Shown here piece by piece: positions 1-9,079 of a DNA stretch of 64,000 nt; positions within the stretch are counted from its first letter, which is position 1; the number at the start of each line of letters is the position of its first letter. The stretch lies in NCBI RefSeq assembly GCF_029338335.1, contig NZ_CP119797.1; one strand, written 5' to 3'. The translations under genes were made by a program, and so were the position numbers. The stretch comes from Halomontanus rarus (GTDB lineage Archaea > Halobacteriota > Halobacteria > Halobacteriales > Natrialbaceae). Under the pieces are notes generated by a model. It did not search any database and was not told the origin of the DNA. It saw only the letters and a list, made by a program, of their open reading frames with translations.

Positions 1-2
1 GC

Positions 3-887
3 CCGCTGTCGGCCGGGACCGTGCGAGCGTTCGTCCCGAACTACGACGACGAAACGGCGGTCGAGACGTGGGCGATCTACGGCGGCACGCCGTATTACCT
101 CCAGACGATCGATCCTGGTCGATCGGTCGGAGAGAACGTGCGGGAATCGATTCTCTCCGAACGAGGGTTGCTGTACTCGGAGCCGGAGTTCTTGCTTCGA
201 ACGGAGCTTCGACAGCCGAACACCTACTTCAGCATCCTCCGTGCGATGGCCTGCGGCCGACGGACCCCGAACGAAATCGCGGGGATGGCCGGCGTCGAAT
301 CGCAGTCGCTCAGCACGTACCTGCAGAAGCTCCGCCGGCTTCGGCTCGTCGAGCGACACATTCCCGTGACGGAATCGTCGACGGCGTCGAAGCGCGGCCG
401 ATACCGGATCGCAGCGCCGCTGTTCCGGTTCTGGTTTCGCTTCGTGTACGGAAATCAGGACCAGCTCCGACTGCTGGACGACGACGCGTACGACGAACTC
501 GTCGCTCCCGAACTCGCGGATTACGTTAGCCCGCTCTTCGAACGACTCTGCCAGCAGGCGCTGCCGGGGCTCGTCGACCGTCGATTCCGCAACGTCGGCC
601 AGTGGTGGTTCAAGGAACACGAACTGGACGTCCTGGGATTGACGGACGCCGGGCTGGTCGCCGGGGAGTGTAAGTTCACCTCGACGCCGGTGAGCGAAGG
701 CGTCCTCTCGAATCTCGAGCGGACCGCCGAACACGTGAGATGGTCGGACGAGCCCGCGGACGGAACGACGCAGTACGTGCTGTTCAGTCGATCCGGGTAC
801 ACCGACGACCTCGAGCGACAGGCGGACACACGCGAGGACGTCTCACTTTTCGACGTTTCGGACGTGCTGAACGCTGACTCGCTGTGA
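3..887 (+). CDS. Archaeal AAA ATPase, DUF234 family, C-terminal part (5' end outside window)
   Basis: The reading frame is open from the first bases, with a Pro-Leu-Ser-Ala-Gly-Thr stretch before the first GTG at 21, so the gene probably begins upstream of the window. What remains (about 295 residues) lacks the Walker motifs and matches the end of archaeal ATPases with a DUF234 domain. There is a winged-helix-like part (residues about 75-125, with NEIAGMAGVESQSLSTYL) followed by a PD-(D/E)xK-like part containing ELDVLGL and AGECKF, which resembles a nuclease core (Asp, then Glu-x-Lys). These proteins are often linked to mobile or defence loci, but their role is poorly known. Family assignment is fairly sure; function is not. 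Confidence 0.75.
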   Translation, partial: PLSAGTVRAFVPNYDDETAVETWAIYGGTPYYLQTIDPGRSVGENVRESILSERGLLYSEPEFLLRTELRQPNTYFSILRAMACGRRTPNEIAGMAGVESQSLSTYLQKLRRLRLVERHIPVTESSTASKRGRYRIAAPLFRFWFRFVYGNQDQLRLLDDDAYDELVAPELADYVSPLFERLCQQALPGLVDRRFRNVGQWWFKEHELDVLGLTDAGLVAGECKFTSTPVSEGVLSNLERTAEHVRWSDEPADGTTQYVLFSRSGYTDDLERQADTREDVSLFDVSDVLNADSL

Positions 888-930
888 ACGGGCGCTCGAG
901 TCATCGATCAGTCCGGCCGGCGGAAGTCCT

Positions 931-942
931 CAAAGTTATAGA
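931..942 (+). promoter_or_regulatory. TATA-like box upstream of cytochrome P450 gene
   Basis: AAAGTTATAGA lies about 36-45 bases before the ATG at 976, which would give a transcript with a leader of roughly 10-15 bases. Assigned by spacing only. Confidence 0.4.
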
Positions 943-975
943 ACGCTGGCACCCGTTCGGTCGAACACGAACACC

Positions 976-2322
976 ATGAGCGAGGACATCCCCGCGGTCA
1001 CGACGGAGACGCCGCCCGGACCCGACGGATTGCCGTTCGTCGGCACCCAACTCACGTTTCTGCGTGATCCCTACGGCTTCATGACACGGATGGCTCGAGA
1101 GTACGGCGACGTCGTCGCCTGGGAGAACCCCGACGGGATGGTCTACCAGTTGAACCATCCCGACCAGATCGAACACGTCCTCGTCCAGCACAACGAGAAC
1201 TACATCAAAGGCGAGAACTTCCAGCACGTGCTCGGACCCATGACCGGCAACGGCATCCTCAACAGCGAGGGAGCGGTCTGGCGCCGCAATAGGCACCTGA
1301 TCCAGCCGGCGTTTCACCCCGAGCGCATCCGGAACTACGCGACGATGATGACCGACTTCACCGAGGAGATGCTCGAGAAGTGGAACGACGGCGAGACGCG
1401 CTCCATCCACGACGACATGATGGGAGTGACCCTCCAGATCGTCGCCCGCGCGCTCTTCGGCGTCGACATTGACGACCAGATCAACACGGTCGGCGCGTCG
1501 CTCGAGACCTTCATGGAATCCACCGAACGGCTCTCGAACTTCGTGTTGCCGCCGAGTATCCCGACGCCATCGCGGCGACGAATAGCGAACGCGCGGGAGT
1601 CCCTCGACGAGGTCGTCTACCGGATGATCGAGGAGCGACGGACGAACCCGACGGAACACGACGTCATCTCGCGGCTGCTCGAGGTGACCGACGAGAACGG
1701 AAACTCGATGTCGACCGAGCAGATCCGCGACGAGGTCGTGACGCTGTTGCTGGCCGGCCACGAGACGACGGCGCTGTCGCTGACGCTCACGGCTTACCTC
1801 CTCGCGCAGTATCCCGACGTCGAGGAGCGACTCGTCGCGGAACTGGACGAGGTTCTGGGGGGCGACTCGCCGACGATGGAGGATCTGTCGGCGCTCACCT
1901 ACACTGAGCAGGTCGTCAAGGAGTCGATGCGACTGTACCCGCCGGTTCCCGGCATCGTCCGCGAACCCGTGAAGCCGGACATCGTCGGCGGTTACCGGAT
2001 TCCGGCCGGCGCGACGGTTCGGATGCACCAGTGGGTCGTCCACCGCGATCCGCGGTGGTACGACGACCCGCTGGCCTTCCGCCCGGAACGCTGGACCGAC
2101 GACCTCGAGGCGTCGCTGCCGAAACTGGCGTACTTCCCGTTCGCCGCGGGTCCGCGCCGGTGCATCGGCGATCGCTTCGCGATGCTCGAGGCCCGGCTCT
2201 TGCTCGCGACGATCTACCAGCGGTACCACCTCGAACTCGAGCCCGGCACGGAGCTGGATCTGATGGCGACGATCACCGCCCGTCCGAAAAGCGAGATTCC
2301 GATGACCGTCCGTCGGCGGTAG
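976..2322 (+). CDS. Cytochrome P450
   Basis: A 448-residue soluble P450 mono-oxygenase. It shows the I-helix oxygen-activation motif AGHETT (260-265), the K-helix ExxR (Glu316, Arg319) and the haem loop FPFAAGPRRCIG with the ligand Cys396. There is no N-terminal membrane anchor, so it should work in the cytoplasm with a ferredoxin-type partner, none of which is encoded nearby. Length is normal for a prokaryotic P450. It could belong to the haloarchaeal CYP174 group, but that is only a guess. The substrate is unknown. The SDR dehydrogenase gene that converges on it 41 bases downstream could act on hydroxylated products, but the two are on opposite strands and need not be related. Confidence 0.95.
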   Translation: MSEDIPAVTTETPPGPDGLPFVGTQLTFLRDPYGFMTRMAREYGDVVAWENPDGMVYQLNHPDQIEHVLVQHNENYIKGENFQHVLGPMTGNGILNSEGAVWRRNRHLIQPAFHPERIRNYATMMTDFTEEMLEKWNDGETRSIHDDMMGVTLQIVARALFGVDIDDQINTVGASLETFMESTERLSNFVLPPSIPTPSRRRIANARESLDEVVYRMIEERRTNPTEHDVISRLLEVTDENGNSMSTEQIRDEVVTLLLAGHETTALSLTLTAYLLAQYPDVEERLVAELDEVLGGDSPTMEDLSALTYTEQVVKESMRLYPPVPGIVREPVKPDIVGGYRIPAGATVRMHQWVVHRDPRWYDDPLAFRPERWTDDLEASLPKLAYFPFAAGPRRCIGDRFAMLEARLLLATIYQRYHLELEPGTELDLMATITARPKSEIPMTVRRR

Positions 2323-2363
2323 CGGTTCCGGTCGTCGACGTCGAAGCGACCGCGGACGTACCG

Positions 2364-3131
2364 CTACCTCGCGAGATACCCCCCGTCGATCGCCAGCGCC
2401 TCGCCGGACGTGAACGTGGCGTCGTCGGAACACAGCCACACCACCGCATCGGCGACCTCCGCTGGCGTCCCGAGTCGCTCGAGGCCGTGGCGTCGCTCGA
2501 TCTCCTCGCGAACGGTCTCGTCGGACAACATTCCTGCCTCCTCGAGCATCGGCGTCTCGATGAAGCCGGGACAGACCGCGTTGATCCGGACGCCCTCGGT
2601 GCCGTACTCGAGGGCGGCGGTCTTCGTCAGTCCCAGCACACCGTGTTTCGCCGCCGTGTAGGCCGAAGCGGTCTCGAAGCCGACCTTGCCGAGGATCGAC
2701 GCCATGTTGACGATCGCGCCGCCGTCGTCCTGATCGTTCATCTGCCGGATCTCGTGGCGGAGACACTGCCAGACGCCGGTCAGATTGATGTCGATCACGC
2801 GCTGCCAGTTCTCCTCGGGCAGGTCGGCGGTCAGCTCCTGTTGGCCGCCGATTCCGGCGTTGTTGACGGCGTAGTCCAGACTGCCGTACTCCTCGACGGC
2901 GACCGAGACCATCTCTTCGACCCGGTCCGACTCGGTGACGTCGACCTCGACGAACGTCGCCTCGGCGTCGCTTTCGTCCTCGATCAGGTCGACGGTCTCT
3001 TCACCGCCCTCGCGGTCGACGTCCGCGACGACCACGTTGACGCCGCAGTTCGCGAACTCGAGGCCGGTCCGTCGTCCGATTCCCGATCCGCCGCCCGTGA
3101 CGGCGACGGCGCGTCCACTAAACTGTGTCAT
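2364..3131 (-). CDS. SDR-family NAD(P)-dependent oxidoreductase
   Basis: A 255-residue classical short-chain dehydrogenase. It has the cofactor motif TGGGSGIG (12-19), NNAG (90-93), catalytic Ser145, Tyr158 and Lys162 (YxxxK), and the usual C-terminal SGEALAIDGG. Asp37 after the second beta strand (VVVADVDR) favours NAD over NADP. The start at 3131 (MTQFSGR) is preferred over the longer frame opening at 3266, because the extra 45 residues look nothing like the family and the Rossmann strand should begin about 8 residues in. It converges with the P450 gene. The substrate, an alcohol or ketone, cannot be predicted. Confidence 0.93.
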   Translation of the reverse strand: MTQFSGRAVAVTGGGSGIGRRTGLEFANCGVNVVVADVDREGGEETVDLIEDESDAEATFVEVDVTESDRVEEMVSVAVEEYGSLDYAVNNAGIGGQQELTADLPEENWQRVIDINLTGVWQCLRHEIRQMNDQDDGGAIVNMASILGKVGFETASAYTAAKHGVLGLTKTAALEYGTEGVRINAVCPGFIETPMLEEAGMLSDETVREEIERRHGLERLGTPAEVADAVVWLCSDDATFTSGEALAIDGGYLAR

Positions 3132-3266
3132 AGCACTCGGTCTGCGATACGGGAGACAGTGTGTTATTTGTTCGCTCACTGCAACGAAAACTGAACTGTC
3201 GTCGATCGGAAGCGCCGTTCCGAACCGTGTCGATCCGGCTGCAGGTCGAGTACGAAGTGCCGACAC

Positions 3267-3488
3267 TCACTGCTCGCCGTCGGACAGCAACCCCTCGAGT
3301 CCGAACTGGAAACAGAAGATTCCGACGAGGACAAACGGAAGGGCCAGATACAGGTTCGCCGTCGGCACCGACGCCATCGGCGCTGCGTCCGGGAAGACGA
3401 GAAAGAGGACCACGCCCAAGGAGAGTGCGCTGAGCAACAGCGCCAGTTCGGCGTCGACGCCGGTATCAGATCGTCCTTTCTCATTCAC
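3267..3488 (-). CDS. Small two-helix membrane protein, unknown function
   Basis: A 73-residue protein from a GTG start (VNEKGRSD). It has two hydrophobic segments, about residues 14-32 (ELALLLSALSLGVVLFLVF) and 45-62 (LYLALPFVLVGIFCFQFG), separated by a short Pro/Ala-rich loop. The longer frame reaching back to 3578 adds a low-complexity, non-hydrophobic head and is less likely. No family recognised; haloarchaea carry many such small membrane proteins. It lies upstream of the SDR gene on the same strand, 135 bases away, so probably a separate transcript. Confidence 0.5.
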   Translation of the reverse strand: MNEKGRSDTGVDAELALLLSALSLGVVLFLVFPDAAPMASVPTANLYLALPFVLVGIFCFQFGLEGLLSDGEQ

Positions 3489-4175
3489 GGGACTCACCCC
3501 CGTTCTCACAGTCGCGCTCACGCTCACACCCACACACACCCCGCGTTCGGAACTCGAAGCGACCCGATACGGATGCATCCCGACCGATACCGATCGTTCC
3601 GAACGGTTCCGACGGTGACGATTGACGCTGGGAACGATCGTGTTCGGTCTCGAGGGACGAAGTCATTCTCTGTCGCCCGTTCCACGGACACTCACATCGT
3701 TCATCGCAGCGTACGAACGGTACGCTCAGCTTTCGTGACTGGAGACCGGATTCGATCGCCCGGCCGTCTCGAACGACGAGAGCCATCCCACTACTGCGCT
3801 CGACTCCGTACGGCAGAAATGAAATCCGAGAGAGTATCCTGTGATCCCAATATGTAGACGAATTCGTGGCGCTCACCCGGTCCGACGGTCGATCGCGGAT
3901 CCACCCGAGAAACGGCTGTATGGTTCGATTACCGTCGCGACACCGTTCCGAGTTGAGCGGCGAAATTTGGCGGGAAATCGGCACGAAAGAGCACGGTCCG
4001 ACCGGCGAGAGAGCACGACGACGGTATTCGACCGAAGCGGCGGACGGGGCAGCGAACGGACTCGAGTACGACGGCGAATAACGTATCCCGTATCAGGTAC
4101 CGTTCGTTAATTATCGTCCATACGTGAATTGGGCAGAACGGCCACGACGACGCGACTGCCGACGAGCCCGCCCGA
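3489..4175. other. Gene-poor stretch, nothing convincing seen
   Basis: About 690 bases between the small membrane protein and the end of the GH127 gene. Open frames exist on both strands but none shows a recognisable family, hydrophobic pattern or good start. A CA-rich low-complexity patch lies near 3505-3540. No RNA gene, hairpin terminator or inverted repeat stood out. Confidence 0.5.
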
Positions 4176-6101
4176 TCACGCCGCTCGTATCCAGACGAGC
4201 AGTTCACCGGGTTCCCGGTTGTCCCAGAGGTAGTAGGGGACGGCCGTGACCGTCGTCGCGCGACTCGAGACCGCCTCGTCGGGGCGATAGAGGGTCCCAG
4301 CCCCGTCCCAGTCCTCGAGGTCGGGAACCGTCGCCTCGCCGTCGACGGTGACGGCACCCTCGAGCAGATCCTCGCGAAATTGCGCCTCGAACGTCGTCTC
4401 GGGGTCGACCCGATACTGACCAAGCGGTCGCTCGTTGTCGACCCCCTCGAGGCAGTACACGAGCGGACCGCGCGTGAGCGCGACGCGGCCGTGATTGTCC
4501 TCGACGGCGGGGTGGCTTCGCACGGGGACCACGCGCTGTTCGAACGTCGCGTCGATCCGGTCGTCGTCCCACTCGCGGTCGACCTCGACGTAGCCGTCGT
4601 CGGGAACGGATACGGGCTCTCCGTTCACGCTGATCGACGCCTGGTCACACCAGTCGGGGACGCGGACCGAGACGGTGAACTCCGTCGGCTCCGCCGGGCG
4701 CACGTCGATCCGAACGTCCACCTCCCACGGGTAGTCGGTCGTCTGTGTGACGTCGACCGCGGTGCCGTCGATCGTCACCGTCCCCTCGCTTCCCACGTAC
4801 TGGTTGACGTACAGTTTCCGGTCACCCGTCGCGTAAATGTAGCGCTCGAGAGAGGCGAGCAACCGGGCGACGTTCGGCGGGCAGCACGCGCAGTGGAACC
4901 AGCCTTGGCGGTGGTGGTCGCCGGCGCTCTCGAGGCGGTTGTCGTAGAAGAACTCGGTCCCGTCGAGGGAGACGCCGGCGAGAAAGCCGTTGTACAGTGT
5001 CCGCTCGATCAGGTCCGCGTACCGCGCTTTCCCCGTGAGTTCGAACAGCCGCTGGCTCCAGAAAACGCTCCCGATCGCCGCGCAGGTCTCGGCGTAGGCG
5101 GTGTCGTTGGGCAGGTCGTAATCCTCGGTGAACCGCTCCCCGTACTCGCTCGAGCCGATCCCGCCGGTTACGTACATCCGTTTCTCGGTCATGTTCTCCC
5201 AGAGGGACTCGAGGTGGTCGATCAGCTCCTCGTCACCGGTTTCGGCGGCGAGGTCCGCGACCCCCGCGTAGTAGTACATCGCCCGGACCGAGTGACCCTC
5301 GACGGCCTCCTGTTCGAAAAACGGTGCGTGCGCCTGCGCGTAACTGCCGTCGTACTCGCCGTCCTCGTAGAAGACGTCGCGAGCGCCCTCGGCGATGCCG
5401 CCGTCCTCGGGGTCGTAGCCGGCGATCTCCTCGACGTGCTCGAACTCCCACTCGAGGCGGTCGTCGCGGCCCCGGAGTTCGACGAAGTAGCGGGCGAGGT
5501 CGAGATATCGCTGCTCGCCGGTGACTCGAGCCAGCTTCACGAGCGCGAGTTCGATCTCCTCGTGGCCCGGAACGCCGTCGATCTCGCTCCCGAAGACGGA
5601 GTCGACGTGGTCGGCCAACCGCGTTGCAACCTCGAGCAGCGACGACTCGCCGGTCGCCCGGTGGTGGGCGACGGCCGCCTCGATCAGGTGGCCCGCACAG
5701 TACAGCTCGTGCATCATGTTGAGGTTCGTCCACTTCTTCCCCGGCTCCTCGAGCGTGAAGTAGGTGTTCAGGTAACCGTCGGCTTCCTGTGCGGCGGCGA
5801 CGAGCTCGATCACCTCGTCGACGCGCCGACGGAGGTCGGAGTCATCGTGAGTCGCGAGAACGTAGCTGGCCGCCTCGAGCCATTTGTAGGCGTCCGAGTC
5901 GGCGAACCACATCCCCTGAAAGTCGCCGTCGTCGCCCTCGGCGGCCCGCCGAAAGTTCTCGAGGCAGCCGCTCTCTTCGAGCTGGTCGTACTGGTACTCG
6001 ATCGTTACGTCGCGGTTGTTCTCGAGTCGAGGGTTCCAGAAGTCGTCGTCGATCGCGACGTCGGTCGGGGCGGTCGACTCGGCGCGTCGAGCGTCGGTCA
6101 T
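4176..6101 (-). CDS. Glycoside hydrolase family 127 (beta-L-arabinofuranosidase type, DUF1680)
   Basis: A 641-residue enzyme expected to release beta-L-arabinofuranose. The family uses a cysteine nucleophile in a zinc site made of one Glu and three Cys. Here ETC gives Glu338 and Cys340, and HCACCPPN (403-410) gives Cys406 and Cys407, matching the catalytic set known from HypBA1. No signal peptide, so it acts inside the cell on imported oligosaccharides. Start: ATG at 6101 is favoured because a TATA-like CATAATAGTT sits 25-34 bases upstream; an ATG at 6128 is possible. It is the last gene of the operon, 87 bases after the GH2 gene, and may also have this internal promoter. Confidence 0.92.
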   Translation of the reverse strand: MTDARRAESTAPTDVAIDDDFWNPRLENNRDVTIEYQYDQLEESGCLENFRRAAEGDDGDFQGMWFADSDAYKWLEAASYVLATHDDSDLRRRVDEVIELVAAAQEADGYLNTYFTLEEPGKKWTNLNMMHELYCAGHLIEAAVAHHRATGESSLLEVATRLADHVDSVFGSEIDGVPGHEEIELALVKLARVTGEQRYLDLARYFVELRGRDDRLEWEFEHVEEIAGYDPEDGGIAEGARDVFYEDGEYDGSYAQAHAPFFEQEAVEGHSVRAMYYYAGVADLAAETGDEELIDHLESLWENMTEKRMYVTGGIGSSEYGERFTEDYDLPNDTAYAETCAAIGSVFWSQRLFELTGKARYADLIERTLYNGFLAGVSLDGTEFFYDNRLESAGDHHRQGWFHCACCPPNVARLLASLERYIYATGDRKLYVNQYVGSEGTVTIDGTAVDVTQTTDYPWEVDVRIDVRPAEPTEFTVSVRVPDWCDQASISVNGEPVSVPDDGYVEVDREWDDDRIDATFEQRVVPVRSHPAVEDNHGRVALTRGPLVYCLEGVDNERPLGQYRVDPETTFEAQFREDLLEGAVTVDGEATVPDLEDWDGAGTLYRPDEAVSSRATTVTAVPYYLWDNREPGELLVWIRAA

Positions 6102-6124
6102 CGTGTAAACCACAGAATCGGCCG

Positions 6125-6135
6125 CCATAATAGTT
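6125..6135 (-). promoter_or_regulatory. Possible internal TATA box for GH127 gene
   Basis: On the minus strand AACTATTATGG lies about 25-34 bases before the ATG at 6101, the spacing of a leaderless haloarchaeal promoter. Confidence 0.35.
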
Positions 6136-6188
6136 CCGCGCCTCGCCACGTCGCGGGCGGGTTCAGCGTGGTCCGGCCGACCGGACGA

Positions 6189-9023
6189 TCACTCGAGACA
6201 CCGGTCGAGCAACTCGTCGAGGAGCACGGTGGCCATCGGGTGGGTGCCGTACGCGTCGGCGACCCTGAACGTACACAGCCGGACGCTTCCCTCCCCGTAG
6301 TTCCGCGTCGCGATCGCCGCCGACCAGTTGGCCAGCCAGCCCTCGACGGAGCCGACGCTCACGTCGTCGGCGTCGGTCGCGTCCGCGACGGTGTAGGGGT
6401 AGAGCCCCTCGAGTTCCCAGCCCGGAACCGTTCCGAACAGCTCCTCGAGGCGATCGTCGTCGGTGTAGAACAGCGACGCGACGAGGTTCCAGCTCTCGTC
6501 TTCGGAGAGCCGGCGGTAGTCGAAGACCGCCTCGTCGGCCACGACGCCGTCAGCGTCGGGGACCAGTAAGACGGCTCCGCCGTCGCGAGCGTACTCGAGG
6601 ACGGCCTCGGTCGTCTCCGTGACGACGGCTGCGTCGGCTTCGGCGAGGTCGTCGACGGCGACGGTGACGGTCGAACCGCGGCGCTCGAGCGCGGTCGCGA
6701 GGTCGGCGTCGTCGACGTCGGTGTAGACGGTCCCTCTTCCGCCCCCGGATGCGGTCTCGATCCCGATTCCGCCCCCGGCTCCGGTCTCGGCACCGGACTC
6801 AGTACCGATCTCGGTCGTCGCGGAAGACGGAACGACCGTCACCGGTTCGACGGTTCGCGCGTCCGAGCCGAAGACGAGGGCGACGTCTGCAGTCGTCACG
6901 TCCTCGAGCGACGGCGCATCGATCTCTACGAAGTCGTCGAGTCGGGTCCGACTCGAGGGCTCGACCGCCAGCGACCGCCGTCCCGACTCACCGAAGGCCG
7001 TCCACGACAGTTCCGCCCTGACCGTCTCCGCCGTGTCGTTGACGACGACCGCGTCCGCTCGCACGGTCTCGCCCGCCCGAACGCTTCGGGACTCGAGGTC
7101 GAGCTGGACGGCGACCGGCGCGTTGACGCGAGCGAACGCCTCGTGAAACGCCTTCTCCTCGCGGCGGTAGTCGAGGATGCCGTTGAACTCCCACTCGATG
7201 TCGGAGAACTCCGTGATCACGTAGCCGGCGACGCCGTCGCGAGCGCGCATCCGCTCGATTACGTCCGCGATCGACCGGAACTCCCGCCACTGCCAGGCCT
7301 CGGCGAGCGACTCGAGGTCGCCGAAGACGTCGGGCAGCGTCGTGGCCTCGAACCGCTCGCGGTAGCCCGCGGGTCGCTTGAGTCCCTCCTCGAGGAACTC
7401 GTGGTCGAACCACGGTGGTCGGCCGTCGTAGAAGTCCTCGACCGCCGGAACGTCGAAGAGTCCCCACGTTCCGAACTCCGAGACGACGAGCGGGGCGTCC
7501 TCGGGATCCGTCCTCGCGGCGGCGTAGTTGTCCCCTGGGTTCTCGAGGATGCGATCCAGGTCGCGCTCCCACGCCCCCGCGCGGTCGGGGCTGACGAAGT
7601 AGCGGTGGTAGTCGTTGACGTCGGTGGCGACGTGAGCCCACCCGGAGTTGTCGCAGACGAGGCGGGTCGGGTCTCGCTCGCGCGTCTCCTCGTAGAGGTC
7701 AGCGAGGGACGCCTGTTTGTCCCTATCCTCCCACAGCGACGTCTCCTCGTCGAGTCCCTGCGGGTTTCCGATCCCCCACTCCTCGTTGTAGAGGCTCCAG
7801 ACGACGACGCTCGGCCGGTTGTAGTCCCGTTCGATCATCCCGTGGAGTTGCTCGCGAACCTCGCGTTTCGAGCGTTCGGTGTGAACCGTCGGGTTCGCGG
7901 GCTCCTCCCAGACGAGCAGCCCCTGTCGGTCGGCGCACTCGAGGAAGTCCGGGTGGGCCGGCTTGATGTGTTTTCTGAGGAGGTTGAACCCCAGTTCCTT
8001 CGCGAGCCGTACCTCCCGCTCGAAGAGGTCGTCGGCGAACGGCCGGTACAGCGTCTTCGGGTAGTAGCCCTGGTCGAGCGCGCCGCGCAGAAAGTACGGC
8101 TCGCCGTTGAGGTACACCCGTCCGTCGCGGGACTCGATACTGCGCATCCCGAAGTAGTCCGAATCGCGGTCGACGACGTCGCCGTCGCGCTCGAGGTCGA
8201 CGGTCACGTCGTAGAGCGCAGGCGTCTCCGGGGTCCAGTAGTCGGGGTCGGGAATCTCGAACGTCGCGGTTCCGGTTCCACGGGCGTCGAACGTCGTCCC
8301 ATCCGGGCCGTTGGCGTCGATCGTCGCGTCGGCGCTCACGATCGGGTTTCCGTTCCGCGTCACGCGGACCGTCGCGGTGACGTCGGCCTCCTCGAGGGAG
8401 ACGTCCGCGTCCGCCGCGCTCACCTCAAGGTCGACGCGGGCGGTGTCCGTCTCGAGGTCCGGCGTCACGCGGATCGCGGCGAGTCGAAGCGCAGGAACGA
8501 CCTCGAGGGTGACGTCCTGCCAGATACCGCTGACGCGCTGGTACCACGGCGCGCCCTGTTTGCCGTGAGGAATCTCGCTGATATCGTCGGGATCGACGAC
8601 TTCGACGACGATCGTGTTCTCACCGTCGACCAGCGCGTCGGTCGCGTCGACCGCGAACGGAAGGTAACCGCCACGATTCGCGCCGACGCGCTCGCCGTTG
8701 ACCCAGACGGTCGCCTCGTAGTCGACGGCGCCGAAGCGGAGGAGCGTGCGGTCGCCGTCCCCGTCGTGGGTCGCGTCCGAAGCCGTCTCCAGAGAGACCG
8801 TCCGTCGGTACCACGCCCTCCCCGTATAGTCGCGATACGCCTCGAGTTCCTGCCAGCTGTGGGGGATCTCGACCTCGAGGGCCCGGTCCCGGTCCCGCTC
8901 GGGCCACGACGCGTCGGGGTCGGCCCACCCTTCGTCCCGACCGGCGTCGTCCGGATCCGTGACGAACTGCCAGGTCCCGTTCAGTGCGATGGTCCGTCGT
9001 TTCTCGTCGGTATCTCGTCTCAT
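6189..9023 (-). CDS. Glycoside hydrolase family 2 (beta-galactosidase/beta-glucuronidase type)
   Basis: A 944-residue intracellular glycosidase. It has an N-terminal jelly-roll sugar-binding domain (about 10-200, with the family pattern HSWQELEAYRDYTGRAWYRR), an immunoglobulin-like domain (about 200-310) and a TIM barrel with acid/base Glu414 (in YNEEWG) and nucleophile Glu516 (in VVSEFGTWG). About 250 residues follow the barrel, longer than in minimal GH2 enzymes. The part near 740-760 is a Gly/Thr/Glu-rich linker (TEIGTESGAETGAGGG). Given its GH127 and GH51 neighbours, galactose or arabinopyranose ends of arabinogalactan-like oligosaccharides are plausible substrates. Start at 9023 is set by homology; the longer frame runs into the ATPase gene. 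Confidence 0.92.
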   Translation of the reverse strand: MRRDTDEKRRTIALNGTWQFVTDPDDAGRDEGWADPDASWPERDRDRALEVEIPHSWQELEAYRDYTGRAWYRRTVSLETASDATHDGDGDRTLLRFGAVDYEATVWVNGERVGANRGGYLPFAVDATDALVDGENTIVVEVVDPDDISEIPHGKQGAPWYQRVSGIWQDVTLEVVPALRLAAIRVTPDLETDTARVDLEVSAADADVSLEEADVTATVRVTRNGNPIVSADATIDANGPDGTTFDARGTGTATFEIPDPDYWTPETPALYDVTVDLERDGDVVDRDSDYFGMRSIESRDGRVYLNGEPYFLRGALDQGYYPKTLYRPFADDLFEREVRLAKELGFNLLRKHIKPAHPDFLECADRQGLLVWEEPANPTVHTERSKREVREQLHGMIERDYNRPSVVVWSLYNEEWGIGNPQGLDEETSLWEDRDKQASLADLYEETRERDPTRLVCDNSGWAHVATDVNDYHRYFVSPDRAGAWERDLDRILENPGDNYAAARTDPEDAPLVVSEFGTWGLFDVPAVEDFYDGRPPWFDHEFLEEGLKRPAGYRERFEATTLPDVFGDLESLAEAWQWREFRSIADVIERMRARDGVAGYVITEFSDIEWEFNGILDYRREEKAFHEAFARVNAPVAVQLDLESRSVRAGETVRADAVVVNDTAETVRAELSWTAFGESGRRSLAVEPSSRTRLDDFVEIDAPSLEDVTTADVALVFGSDARTVEPVTVVPSSATTEIGTESGAETGAGGGIGIETASGGGRGTVYTDVDDADLATALERRGSTVTVAVDDLAEADAAVVTETTEAVLEYARDGGAVLLVPDADGVVADEAVFDYRRLSEDESWNLVASLFYTDDDRLEELFGTVPGWELEGLYPYTVADATDADDVSVGSVEGWLANWSAAIATRNYGEGSVRLCTFRVADAYGTHPMATVLLDELLDRCLE

Positions 9024-9079
9024 GGTATCTCTCTCGTGTTCGTCTGCGATACGACCGCGTCGAAAACGGGAGCGTCCGA

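Noticed and set aside
901..2766. Long minus-strand frame of 621 codons across the P450 gene
   Set aside because: Arg/His-rich product without any family, lying opposite a clear P450; a by-product of high GC at third codon positions. The same applies to plus frames at 4380-6569 and 7143-9296.
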